64,000 nt of DNA from DASRDR01 sp963812945 [NCBI: uncultured Candidatus Rokubacteria bacterium] (GTDB taxonomy: Bacteria > Methylomirabilota > Methylomirabilia > Rokubacteriales), in the NCBI GenBank assembly GCA_963812945.1, contig CAWEXD010000008.1:2728001-2792000 (forward strand), given 5' to 3'. A program made the translations under genes and the position numbers. Under the pieces are notes generated by a model, which saw only the letters and a program-made list of their open reading frames with translations, was not told where the DNA came from and ran no database searches. Each line of letters begins with the position of its first letter. Position 1 is the first letter of the stretch. Shown in pieces: positions 1 through 7,995 of the stretch.

Positions 1-34
1 AGAGGAGATCGCGCATGATCCAAGCCACCTGGAC

Positions 35-835
35 GTGGTGGAACAGGCCCTAGCGTCGGCCGGCACGGAGCGGGCCCTCACCGTCCACGGACGGCGGGTC
101 CAGCTCTTCGAGGGCGGCGCCGGCCGGCCACTCCTCTACCTCCACGGCGCCGGCACCTTCTGGTGGATGCCGGTCCACGACCTCCTGGCCAGACGGCGGC
201 GGATCCTCCTGCCCGTGCACCCGGGGTTCGGCGCCTCGGAAGGGCTCGAGGCGATCGAGAGCATGGAGGACCTGGTCTTCCACACCCTCGACGTGCTCGA
301 CGCGCTCGGCCTCGAGCGGGTCGACGTGGTCGGGCTGTCGCTCGGCGGCTGGCTCGGCGCGGAGCTGGCGCTGCGTCACGCGGGACGCGTCGAGCGCCTC
401 GTCCTGGTCGACGCGGCCGGCGTGCGGGTGCCCGGCGTGCCAATGGGCAACCCGTTCATGCTGCCGCCGCCGAAGGTCCGGGAGCTCATGTTCCACGACC
501 CCGCGTCGCCGGTCGCCCGGGCGCTCTTCCCCGACGCGCCGCCGCCGGAGCGCCTCGAGACCATCCTCCGCGGCCGCGAGGCGTCGGCCCGGCTCCTGTG
601 GAATCCCGCGCAGCAATACCGAAAGCTCACGAGCCGGCTCTGGCGCATCGGCGCCCCGACCCTCGTCGTCTGGGGCCGCGAGGACCGGCTGATCCCCCTC
701 GCCTACGGCGAGGCGTACGCGCGGGGCATCCCGGGGGCGAAGCTCGAGGTCCTCGACCACTGCGGCCACCTCCCGCCGTTCGAGCACCCCGAGCGCTTCG
801 CCGAGATCGCGCTCGACTTCCTGGAAGGAGGATAG
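35..835 (+). CDS. alpha/beta hydrolase
   Basis: Alpha/beta-hydrolase fold protein of 266 residues; the substrate is unknown. The oxyanion-hole motif LHGAG lies at residues 36-40. The nucleophile elbow GLSLGG gives Ser102, the late acid is Asp217 in WGRED, and the catalytic His245 lies in CGHLPP, so the triad looks complete. The start is uncertain. I used GTG at 35 (GTG GTG GAA), but this frame stays open to the left edge of the window, so the true start may lie outside. The stop is followed two bases later by a binding-protein gene whose Shine-Dalgarno-like GGAAGGAGG sits inside this gene's end, so the two look translationally coupled. A second, nearly deleted copy of the same hydrolase end is at 1876-1917. 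C-C hydrolase, esterase and haloperoxidase-like roles are all possible. Confidence 0.85.
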   Translation: MVEQALASAGTERALTVHGRRVQLFEGGAGRPLLYLHGAGTFWWMPVHDLLARRRRILLPVHPGFGASEGLEAIESMEDLVFHTLDVLDALGLERVDVVGLSLGGWLGAELALRHAGRVERLVLVDAAGVRVPGVPMGNPFMLPPPKVRELMFHDPASPVARALFPDAPPPERLETILRGREASARLLWNPAQQYRKLTSRLWRIGAPTLVVWGREDRLIPLAYGEAYARGIPGAKLEVLDHCGHLPPFEHPERFAEIALDFLEGG

Positions 836-837
836 CC

Positions 838-1821
838 CTGCTCAAGGTCGCATCGGCCCTCGTCCTCGCGCTTCTCGTCGCGCCCCTCGCCGCCGAGGCG
901 CAATCCGCGAGCCAGACCGCTCGGCTCGGCGTCCTGGTCAACCTCCCGCCGCCCCCCGCCCCCATCGCCGTCGCCTTCATGGATGCGCTGCGAGTAGGCT
1001 TGAAGGAGTCCGGCTATGTCGAAGGGCCGAGCCTCGTGATCCAGGCTCGCTGGGAGCCCGACGTCGGCAAGCTGCCCGGACACGCGACCGCGCTGGTCGA
1101 CGCCAAAGTCGATGCGATCGTCACGTTCACGACGCCCGCGACTCGAGCGGCGATGGATGCCACCCGGTCGATCCCGATCGTGTTCACGATGGTGAGCGAC
1201 CCGGTGGGCAGCGGCTTCGTCGCGAGCCTCGCGAGGCCGGGGGGACACGTCACCGGAGTCACGAATGTCTTCCCCGACCTCAGCGGCAAGCTCCTGGAGC
1301 TCGTGCGCACGGTCGTGCCGAATCTCGCGCGCGCCGCCGTGCTCCTAAATCCAGACAACCCCGGCAAGCGCCTCGATCTCGAGCAGCTCGTACGCGCGGC
1401 CCAGCAGACCCGCGTGACGCTCCAGCCCTATGAGGTCAGGAAGCCGGCGGACTTCGCGTCCGCCTTCGGCGCGATCGAGCGGACACGGCCGGACGCGCTC
1501 ATCACGCTGGTGGAGACCGTGACGTGGCTGCAGCGGCAGGAGATCGTGGACTTCGCGCTCAAACACAGGCTCCCGACGGCGTTCAATCTCGGCGGCCACG
1601 TGGAGGCCGGCGGGCTCCTGTCGTACGCGCCGCGCGTCTCGCTGATTCACCGGCGTGCCGGCGCACTGGCCGGGAAGGTCCTGAAGGGCGCCCGGCCGGC
1701 CGACCTCCCCGTCGAGCAGCCGACCCACTTCGAGCTGGCGGTCAACCTGAAGACCGCCCGGGCGCTCGGCCTCACCGTCCCCCAGGCGGTCCTGGCGCGG
1801 GCGGACCAGGTCATCGAGTAG
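838..1821 (+). CDS. ABC transporter substrate-binding protein, TrpX-like (PF04392), copy 1
   Basis: Periplasmic binding protein of the PF04392 family (327 residues), first of six in a row. It has a hydrophobic signal sequence ending in AAEAQ, the two-lobe periplasmic fold signatures (VDAIVTFTTPAT, IPIVFTMVSDPVGSG, SLARPGG) and the family tail of VEQPTHFELAVNLKTARALG type. No ATG, GTG or TTG precedes the signal peptide in frame; the first sensible codon is CTG at 838, right after the upstream TAG and a strong GGAAGGAGG. The same TAGCCCTGCTC context recurs at the second copy. Binding proteins of this family usually work with a permease and an ATPase, but none of that type is nearby. The ligand cannot be predicted. 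Its last 20 bases and the following ATGCTCTTC match the end of copy 6 and the start of the oxidoreductase at 6794. Confidence 0.85.
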   Translation: MLKVASALVLALLVAPLAAEAQSASQTARLGVLVNLPPPPAPIAVAFMDALRVGLKESGYVEGPSLVIQARWEPDVGKLPGHATALVDAKVDAIVTFTTPATRAAMDATRSIPIVFTMVSDPVGSGFVASLARPGGHVTGVTNVFPDLSGKLLELVRTVVPNLARAAVLLNPDNPGKRLDLEQLVRAAQQTRVTLQPYEVRKPADFASAFGAIERTRPDALITLVETVTWLQRQEIVDFALKHRLPTAFNLGGHVEAGGLLSYAPRVSLIHRRAGALAGKVLKGARPADLPVEQPTHFELAVNLKTARALGLTVPQAVLARADQVIE

Positions 1822-1917
1822 ATGCTCTTCTTCTGCCTCTCCCGTGAGGGCACCTTCCGCCCTCGAGTATCCGGGCGCTTCGCGGAAGCCGCGCTCGGGT
1901 TCCTCGACGGAAACTAG
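1822..1917 (+). pseudogene. chimeric remnant: oxidoreductase start joined to alpha/beta-hydrolase end
   Basis: A 31-codon open frame. Its first codons (MLFFCLS) match the start of the luciferase-like oxidoreductase at 6794 (MLFVCFH), and the DNA at 1809-1838 closely matches 6781-6810. Its last 14 codons (RFAEAALGFLDGN) match the C-terminus of the alpha/beta hydrolase ending at 835 (RFAEIALDFLEGG), and both are followed by TAGCCCTGCTC. I read this as the scar of a deletion between a former oxidoreductase gene and a second hydrolase gene. It is unlikely to encode a functional product. Confidence 0.7.
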
Positions 1918-1919
1918 CC

Positions 1920-2885
1920 CTGCTCCATCTTGCTTCGATCCTCGTGGCTCTCCTCGTGGCGCCGCTCACTGGCGAGGCGCAGCAGCCGAAGGTGCCGCGG
2001 ATCGGATACTTGCGGGTCCCCTCTCCCCAGCCACGCCAGTTCGAGGCGTTCCGCGAAGGCTTGAAGGCCCTGGGCTATATCGAAGGACAGAACATCGTCA
2101 TCGAACAGCGGCATGCGGAAGGGGTGCGGCCCCGGCTCCCCGGGCTAGCGGCTGAGCTGGCCCGGCTCAACGTCGACATGATCGTTGTGGACACGGGAGA
2201 CCCCGCGCTTCTCCAGAACCTGAGGGGCACGATCCCGATCATCTTCACGCTGGCCGTCGATCCGGTGCGCGATGGACTCGTGGCCAGTCTCGCCCGACCG
2301 GGCGGGAATTTCACGGGGCTCACCTTCTTCGTGGGCTACGAGCTAGCCGGAAAGCGGCTGGCGCTGCTCAGAGATGCGGTTCCCAAGGCCTCCCGCGTGG
2401 CGGTGCTGGCGAACCCGGCCAATTCAAGCACCGCACCCAATTTGCGTGAGACCGAGGTGACGGCCCGCGCACTGGGTCTCCGGCTTCAGGTCTTCGAGGT
2501 TCGGGCCCCCGATGAGCTCGAGAATGCCTTCGAAGCGATGCAGCGAGGGGCCATCGAAGCCTTGGTCCAGGTGAATGACGGCATGTTGTTCTCCCAGCGC
2601 GGGCGGATCGTTGACCTCGCGGCCCGGCGCCGTCTTCCGGCCATCTACGAGGACCGAGAGTTCGTCGAATCCGGGGGCCTCATGTCCTACGGGAGCGGCA
2701 TCGCTGAGAACTTCCGGCGAGCCGCCACGTATGTGGACAAGATCCTGAAGGGCGCGAAGCCGGCCGATCTCCCCGTCGAGCAACCGACCAAGTTCGAGCT
2801 CGTCATCAACCTGAAGACCGCCAAGGCGCTCGGTCTCACGATCCCGCCCGCAGTGCTCGCGCGGGCGGATGACCTGATCCAATGA
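1920..2885 (+). CDS. ABC transporter substrate-binding protein, TrpX-like (PF04392), copy 2
   Basis: PF04392-type periplasmic binding protein with the family landmarks PRIGYLRV near the mature N-terminus, GYIEGQNIVIE, IPIIFTLAVDPV, SLARPGGNFTGLT, FVESGGLMSYG and VEQPTKFELVINLKTAKALG. I place the start at CTG 1920, because starting at GTG 1944 would leave only about 13 residues before the Ala-Gln signal cleavage region and remove most of the hydrophobic core. That choice is tentative. The end overlaps the next gene by four bases (ATGA). It is most similar to copy 6 in the second lobe, for example in the shared ALVQVNDAMLYSQR-like segment. No dedicated permease or ATPase is present. Confidence 0.85.
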   Translation: MLHLASILVALLVAPLTGEAQQPKVPRIGYLRVPSPQPRQFEAFREGLKALGYIEGQNIVIEQRHAEGVRPRLPGLAAELARLNVDMIVVDTGDPALLQNLRGTIPIIFTLAVDPVRDGLVASLARPGGNFTGLTFFVGYELAGKRLALLRDAVPKASRVAVLANPANSSTAPNLRETEVTARALGLRLQVFEVRAPDELENAFEAMQRGAIEALVQVNDGMLFSQRGRIVDLAARRRLPAIYEDREFVESGGLMSYGSGIAENFRRAATYVDKILKGAKPADLPVEQPTKFELVINLKTAKALGLTIPPAVLARADDLIQ

Positions 2886-3859
2886 TGGATCGGCGGACTT
2901 TCGTCACCGGTGCGATCAGCATCCTCGCCGCGCCACTCGCCGCCGAGGCGCAGCCCCCGAAAGTCCCGCGGCTCGGCTTCCTGGGAATCTCGCCCGCGGC
3001 CGCCTACGCCACCCGCATCGAGGGATTCCGTCAAGGGCTGCGCGAGCTCGGATACATCGAGGGGCAGAATGTCGCGATCGAGTGGCGGTATGCGGATTCA
3101 CAGGCTGACCGGCTTCCCGGTCTTGCCGCCGAGCTCGTCCGTCTCAACGTGGATGTGATCGTAGCAGCAGGCGTGGAGCCAGCCCGCGCGGCCAAGGAGG
3201 CCACGACGACGATTCCCATCGTCATGGGGCAAAGTGGCAATCCCCTGGGGCTCGGGCTCGTCGCCAGTCTGGCGCGCCCAGGGGGGAACATCACCGGCTT
3301 GACGATTCTCACAGCCGAACTGAACGGCAAGCGACTGGGGCTTCTCCACGAGGCGGTTCCCGGCACCTCGAGCGTGGCGGTGCTGACCCACCCTCTCGAA
3401 CGGTCCGTGCCCGTGATGCAAGAGGTCCAGGCCGCCGCTCGCGTATTGACCCTGCAGCTCGAGGTCGTCGAGGAGGGCGATCCCGGGAAATTCGAGGATG
3501 CCTTCCGCGAGATCGCGAAACGGCGCCCCCGGGCTCTCATGACGCTGCCGAGTTCCAGGTTCTTTACCCACCGGGCCCGGCTCGCGGAGCTGGCGCTCAA
3601 GCACCGGCTCCCGACCATGTTCCCCGAGCGGGAATTCGTGGACGCGGGCGGCTTGATGGCCTACGGCCCCAGCTTGCCCGACTCCTGGCGGCGGGCCGCC
3701 ACCTACGTCGACAAGATCCTGAAGGGCGCGAAGCCCGCCGACCTCCCGATCGAACAGCCGATCAAGTTCGAGCTGGTCATCAACCTCAAAACCGCAAAGG
3801 CCCTCAGGCTCACGATCCCGCCGGCGGTCCTGCGGCAGGCGACCGAGGTCATCCAGTAG
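2882..3859 (+). CDS. ABC transporter substrate-binding protein, TrpX-like (PF04392), copy 3
   Basis: 325 residues. It begins MMDRRTFVTGAIS, a twin-arginine-like signal followed by a hydrophobic stretch and the AAEAQ cleavage site, so export through Tat is possible. Family motifs include GYIEGQNVAIEWRY, IPIVMGQSGNPLGLG, FVDAGGLMAYGPS and IEQPIKFELVINLKTAKALR. The ATG overlaps the stop of copy 2 (ATGATG), and the TAG overlaps by one base the GTG of copy 4. The junction TAGTGGACCGGCGAGCCTT at its 3-prime end is repeated exactly at the end of copy 5, a sign of duplication or gene conversion within the array. Ligand unknown. Confidence 0.87.
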   Translation: MMDRRTFVTGAISILAAPLAAEAQPPKVPRLGFLGISPAAAYATRIEGFRQGLRELGYIEGQNVAIEWRYADSQADRLPGLAAELVRLNVDVIVAAGVEPARAAKEATTTIPIVMGQSGNPLGLGLVASLARPGGNITGLTILTAELNGKRLGLLHEAVPGTSSVAVLTHPLERSVPVMQEVQAAARVLTLQLEVVEEGDPGKFEDAFREIAKRRPRALMTLPSSRFFTHRARLAELALKHRLPTMFPEREFVDAGGLMAYGPSLPDSWRRAATYVDKILKGAKPADLPIEQPIKFELVINLKTAKALRLTIPPAVLRQATEVIQ

Positions 3860-4830
3860 TGGACCGGCGAGCCTTCATCACTGGCGCCCTCGGCTTCCTC
3901 GCCATGCCGTTGACCGCCCAGGCGCAGCTGGCTGGGAAGGTCGCGCGGATCGGCTTCTTACGGGCCGCTTCGCCTCAGCCCGCTGACCTCGAGGCATTCC
4001 GTCAAGGGTTGCGTGACCTCGGCTACATTGAGGGGCAGCACGTGATGATCGAGCCGCGCTATGCTGCTGGGGTCGTCGCCCGGCTTCCTGACCTTGCGGC
4101 GGAGCTGGTCCGGCTTCAACCCGACGTGATCGTCGTGAATGGCACTCTCGCGGCCAAGGCTGCCGGGGCGGCGACCTCGACGATCCCGATTGTCTTCACG
4201 TTGGTCAGCGACCCCGTGGCCTCCGGGCTCGTTGCCAGCCTCGCGCGGCCGGGCCGGAACCTCACTGGGCTGTCCAACGTCGGCAGCGACCTCTCCGCCA
4301 AGCGGCTCCAGCTTCTCAAGGAGGCATTGACCGGGGTCACCCGTATCGCCGTCCTGTCGGACCCCGTCAACTTGATGACCCCACAGCTCCTGGAGACCAA
4401 GGCCGCCGCGGGCTCGCTGGGTGTACGGCTCCTCCTACTGGAGCCGCGAGAACCTACGGAATGGTCGGGTGCCTTTGCGACCATGACGCGCGAGCGTGTG
4501 GATGGCATGGTGGCCCTGACCTCACCGGTCTTCTTCAGCCAGCGGGCTCGGCTTGTCGAGCTGGCTATGCAGGCGCGGCTTCCAACGATGTTCCCCGAGC
4601 GCGAGTTCGTCGAAGGCGGCGGCCTCATGTCCTATGGTCTGAGCTTTAGCGCCCAGTGGCGACGGGCCGCGGCTCTAGTCGACAAGATCCTCAAGGGTGC
4701 GCAACCCGCGGACATTCCGGTGGAACAGCCGACCCGGTTCGAGTTCGTGATCAACCTCAAGACCGCCAAGGCCCTGGGCCTCACCATCCCGCCTTCGGTT
4801 CTCGCGCGGGCGGATGAGCTCCTCCAGTGA
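3859..4830 (+). CDS. ABC transporter substrate-binding protein, TrpX-like (PF04392), copy 4
   Basis: 323 residues, GTG start sharing its first base with the stop of copy 3. The N-terminus MDRRAFITGALGFLAM is Tat-like, with cleavage near TAQAQ. PF04392 landmarks: GYIEGQHVMIEPRYA, IPIVFTLVSDPVASG, SLARPGRNLTGLS, FVEGGGLMSYG and VEQPTRFEFVINLKTAKALG. Shared and divergent segments suggest an old tandem duplication followed by divergence in the ligand-binding lobes. There is no local ABC partner gene. Confidence 0.87.
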   Translation: MDRRAFITGALGFLAMPLTAQAQLAGKVARIGFLRAASPQPADLEAFRQGLRDLGYIEGQHVMIEPRYAAGVVARLPDLAAELVRLQPDVIVVNGTLAAKAAGAATSTIPIVFTLVSDPVASGLVASLARPGRNLTGLSNVGSDLSAKRLQLLKEALTGVTRIAVLSDPVNLMTPQLLETKAAAGSLGVRLLLLEPREPTEWSGAFATMTRERVDGMVALTSPVFFSQRARLVELAMQARLPTMFPEREFVEGGGLMSYGLSFSAQWRRAAALVDKILKGAQPADIPVEQPTRFEFVINLKTAKALGLTIPPSVLARADELLQ

Positions 4831-4846
4831 CGCATCGACGACAGTG

Positions 4847-5830
4847 ATGCATCGACGAGCATTCCTGCGTACCTTCGCCCTTCTCGTTCTCGGCGCACCG
4901 CTCAGCGCCGAGCCGCAACCCCCGCCGAAGATGTCCCAGGTGGGGCTTCTCTGGTTCGGCTCTCGTTCGTCGGAATCATCCAGCGTCGAGGCCTTCTTGG
5001 CAGGCCTGCGGGAGCTCGGCTACGTGGAAGGCCGGACCGTGCTGCTCCAGTCCCACTTCGCGGAGCAGAATCCTGAGCGCCTCGCCGCGGCGGCCACCGA
5101 GCTCGTCCGCATCGGCGTAGATGTGATTGTGACCTATGGAGACGCTGGGGTTCGAGCGGCGAAACGAGCCACTGGCACGATCCCCATCGTCGTCGCGCTG
5201 ACCGGCGATCTTGTCGAGGCCGGCCACGCCGCAACCCTTGCGCGGCCCGGAGGGAACGTGACCGGGCTGGTCGACACGTCCCCGGAGTTGAGCGCGAAGC
5301 GGGTGGAATTGCTGCGGGACGCTGTCCCCGCGATCTCTCGCGTCGCCGTGCTTTGGAACTCGTCGAACAGGGTCAAGGTGCTGGACTACAAGATGACGCA
5401 GGTGGCGGCCCAGACGCTGGGCATGCCACTTCAGTCCTTAGAGGTCCGGCACATGGATGACATCGCCCCCGCGGTCACCGCCGCGATCCGGGAACGCGCC
5501 GGCGCGCTTCTCGTGCTCTCGGATGCCCTCACCAACGCGCACCGCGTCCGCATCGTCGAGCTCGCCAACAAGAACCGGCTCCCGACTATGTACTTCAGTC
5601 GAGAGTGGGTGGATGCTGGAGGCCTCATGGCCTATGGGCCCAGCTGGCGCGAGATGTACCGGCGGGCGGCGACCTACGTAGATAAGATCCTCAGGGGCGC
5701 GAAGCCCGGCGACCTCCCGATCGAGCAGCCCACCACGTTCGAGCTGGTCATCAACCTCAAAACCGCGAAGGCCCTCGGCCTCGCGATCCCGCCGTCGGTC
5801 CTGCGGCAGGCGACCGAGGTCATCCAGTAG
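4847..5830 (+). CDS. ABC transporter substrate-binding protein, TrpX-like (PF04392), copy 5
   Basis: 327 residues from ATG 4847 (GTG 4844 is in frame just before; a longer frame opens at 4814 inside copy 4). N-terminus MHRRAFLRTFALLVLG is Tat-like. Landmarks: GYVEGRTVLLQSHFA, IPIVVALTGDLVEAG, TLARPGGNVTGLV, WVDAGGLMAYGPS and IEQPTTFELVINLKTAKALG. It is the most divergent member in the first lobe (QVGLLWFGSRSSES). Its 3-prime end and the next start codon repeat the copy 3/copy 4 junction. Ligand unknown. Confidence 0.85.
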   Translation: MHRRAFLRTFALLVLGAPLSAEPQPPPKMSQVGLLWFGSRSSESSSVEAFLAGLRELGYVEGRTVLLQSHFAEQNPERLAAAATELVRIGVDVIVTYGDAGVRAAKRATGTIPIVVALTGDLVEAGHAATLARPGGNVTGLVDTSPELSAKRVELLRDAVPAISRVAVLWNSSNRVKVLDYKMTQVAAQTLGMPLQSLEVRHMDDIAPAVTAAIRERAGALLVLSDALTNAHRVRIVELANKNRLPTMYFSREWVDAGGLMAYGPSWREMYRRAATYVDKILRGAKPGDLPIEQPTTFELVINLKTAKALGLAIPPSVLRQATEVIQ

Positions 5831-6793
5831 TGGACCGGCGAGCCTTTCTCGCGGGCACCCTCGGCCTCCTCGTGGCGCCGCTCCGTGTCAAGGCGCAGCT
5901 GCCGAAGGTGCCGCGGATCGGGTTCTTGCGGTTCGCCTCTCCCCAGCCCCGCGAGTTCGAGGCGTTCCGCGATGGCTTGAGAGCCCTGGGCTATATCGAA
6001 GGACAGACCATCGCCATCGAGCAGCGGTATGCGGAAGGGGTGCGGGATCGGTTCCCCGGGCTGGCGGCCGAGCTGGTCCGGCTGAAGGTTGATCTGCTCG
6101 TCGTGGACGGTCCCCGAGGCCGCCAAGAGCGTGACCGGGACGATCCCGGTCATCTTTACGCTGGTCGGGGACCCGGTGCGCCAGGGGCTCGTGGCCAGTC
6201 TCGCCCGACCGGGCGGGAACCTCACGGGACTCACGTTGTTCGCGACCGAACTGGCCGGAAAGCGGCTGGAGCTGCTCAAGGCAGCGGTCCCCATGGCCTC
6301 CCGGGTGGCGGTGCTGGCGAACCCGACCAATTTAGGCATCCCGTTCATGTTGCGAGAGACGGAAGTGGCGGCTCGCACACTGGGTCTCCAGCTTCAGACA
6401 TTTGAGGTTCGGATCCCCAACGACCTCGATCACGCCTTCGAAGAGATGACGCGAGGTGGGTTCAAGGCCTTGGTCCAGGTGAATGACGCCATGCTGTACT
6501 CCCAGCGCGCGCGGATCGTGGAGCTCGCGACTCGACACCGGCTCCCGGCCATCTACGAAGGGAGAGAGTTCGTCGAGTCCGGGGGCCTCATGTCCTACGG
6601 GCCGAACCTCGCCGAGAACTTCCGGCGAGCCGCCACGTATGTGGACAAGATCCTCAAGGGCGCGAAGCCAGCCGATCTCCCCGTCGAGCAACCGACCAAG
6701 TTCGAGCTGGTCATCAACCTGAAGACCGCCAAGGCGCTGGGGCTCACCCTTCCCCAGGCGATATTGGCGCGGGCCGACCAGGTCATCGAGTAG
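5830..6793 (+). pseudogene. ABC transporter substrate-binding protein, TrpX-like (PF04392), copy 6, frameshifted
   Basis: The first part reads from GTG 5830 (MDRRAFLAGTLGLLVAPL, Tat-like) to VDLLVVDGP. Homology then continues in the next frame as PEAAKSVTGTIPVIFTL and on to the family tail ending at 6793. Removing one C from the CCCC run at 6112-6115 restores a single frame of the normal length, with DGPEAAK in place of DGPRGRQ. It is therefore either a recent one-base insertion in a homopolymer or a sequencing/assembly error. The C-terminal part still has every family landmark (FVESGGLMSYGPN, VEQPTKFELVINLKTAKALG). The 3-prime end, running into the oxidoreductase start, matches the end of copy 1. 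Confidence 0.8.
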
Positions 6794-7942
6794 ATGCTCT
6801 TCGTCTGCTTCCACTTCATGCCGTGGCCGCATCTGCCGGCCGACTTCGAGCAGCGGTACGAGTCGGCCTGGCTGACCCTGCCCAACGCCCTCTACGATCC
6901 GGCGAAGGGCCGGGTCCTGTACGACGAGTACCTCGACCAGCTCGTCCTCGCCGAGACGCTCGGCTTCGACGCGGTCGGCGTGAACGAACACCACCAGAAC
7001 GCCTACGGCCTCATGCCCTCTCCGAACATCATCGCGGCGTGCCTCGCCCAGCGCACGAGCCGGGTGAAGATCCTGATCCTCGGCAACGCGCTGCCGCTCT
7101 ACGACCACCCGCTCCGGGTGGCCGAGGAGCTGGCCATGCTCGACGTGCTGTCGGGCGGCCGCATCATCGCGGGCATGGTGGTCGGGCTCGGCGTGGAGGC
7201 CTACACCTACGAGGTCAACCCCACGTTCTTCCGGGAGCGGTACCGCGAGGCCCACGACCTCATCGTCGAGGCGTGGACCCGGCCCGGCCCCTTCCACTTC
7301 GAGGGCAAGCACTACGACTTCCGGTTCGTGAACGTCTGGCCGCGGCCGCTGCAACAGCCCCATCCGCCGATCTGGATCCCGGGCTCCGGGAGCCTCGAGA
7401 CGATCCGGTGGGTCGCCGAGCGGCGCTACCCGTTCATCGCGCTCCCCTTCTCGCCCTACCAGGTGATGCAGGAGCACTACGAGCTCCTGCGGGAGCACGC
7501 GGCATCGAAGCTCGGCTACGAGGTGCCGCCCGAGCAGCTCGGCTGGCCGGTTCTCGTCTACGTCGCCGAGACCGACCAGCAGGCGCGGGCCGAGTTCGAG
7601 CCCCACTTCTGGTATCTGGCGAAGAAGGGGCTCCGCATGCCGCGCGAGTTCATGCACCCGCCGGGGCACACATCGGTGGAGTCGCTGATGCGGGTCGCGG
7701 GCCCGAAGCGCAAGTTCGTCACCGCCCTCACCTCCTGGAGCGAGGTCGAGGACGGAATGTACGCAGTCGTGGGGAGCCCCGCCACCGTGCGCGACCGCAT
7801 GCGGGAGGTCCTGAAGCAGACCGGCTGCGGGATCGTCCAGGGGATCTTCCAGATCGGCAGCATGCCCCACGAGCTGGCCCAGAAGAACATGACCCTGTTC
7901 GCGCGCGAGGTGATGCCCGCCCTGCGGGCCGAGTTCCCGTGA
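6794..7942 (+). CDS. luciferase-like (LLM class) flavin-dependent oxidoreductase
   Basis: Predicted FMN/F420-type TIM-barrel oxidoreductase of 382 residues. The LLM signature is clear: LGFDAVGVNEHHQNAYGLMP near residue 60, then SPNIIAACLAQRTSRVKI, GNALPLYDHPLRVAEELAML and VLSGGRIIAGMVVG. The substrate is unknown; members act on alkanes, aldehydes, nitrilotriacetate, sulfonates or pyrimidine rings. ATG 6794 directly abuts the TAG of the preceding gene, so it is probably co-transcribed with the binding-protein array. The dipeptide-type binding protein follows 53 bp downstream. The first codons of a second copy survive at 1822. Confidence 0.88.
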   Translation: MLFVCFHFMPWPHLPADFEQRYESAWLTLPNALYDPAKGRVLYDEYLDQLVLAETLGFDAVGVNEHHQNAYGLMPSPNIIAACLAQRTSRVKILILGNALPLYDHPLRVAEELAMLDVLSGGRIIAGMVVGLGVEAYTYEVNPTFFRERYREAHDLIVEAWTRPGPFHFEGKHYDFRFVNVWPRPLQQPHPPIWIPGSGSLETIRWVAERRYPFIALPFSPYQVMQEHYELLREHAASKLGYEVPPEQLGWPVLVYVAETDQQARAEFEPHFWYLAKKGLRMPREFMHPPGHTSVESLMRVAGPKRKFVTALTSWSEVEDGMYAVVGSPATVRDRMREVLKQTGCGIVQGIFQIGSMPHELAQKNMTLFAREVMPALRAEFP

Positions 7943-7995
7943 CGCGCCCACCGATCGGGGCGGCCATCCGCGTGCCCCGAAGGAGGACCCGCACC

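Noticed and set aside
163-837. Open frame from 163 joined to the first binding protein
   Set aside because: It is the alpha/beta hydrolase read in the wrong frame; the signal peptide of the binding protein begins at 838.
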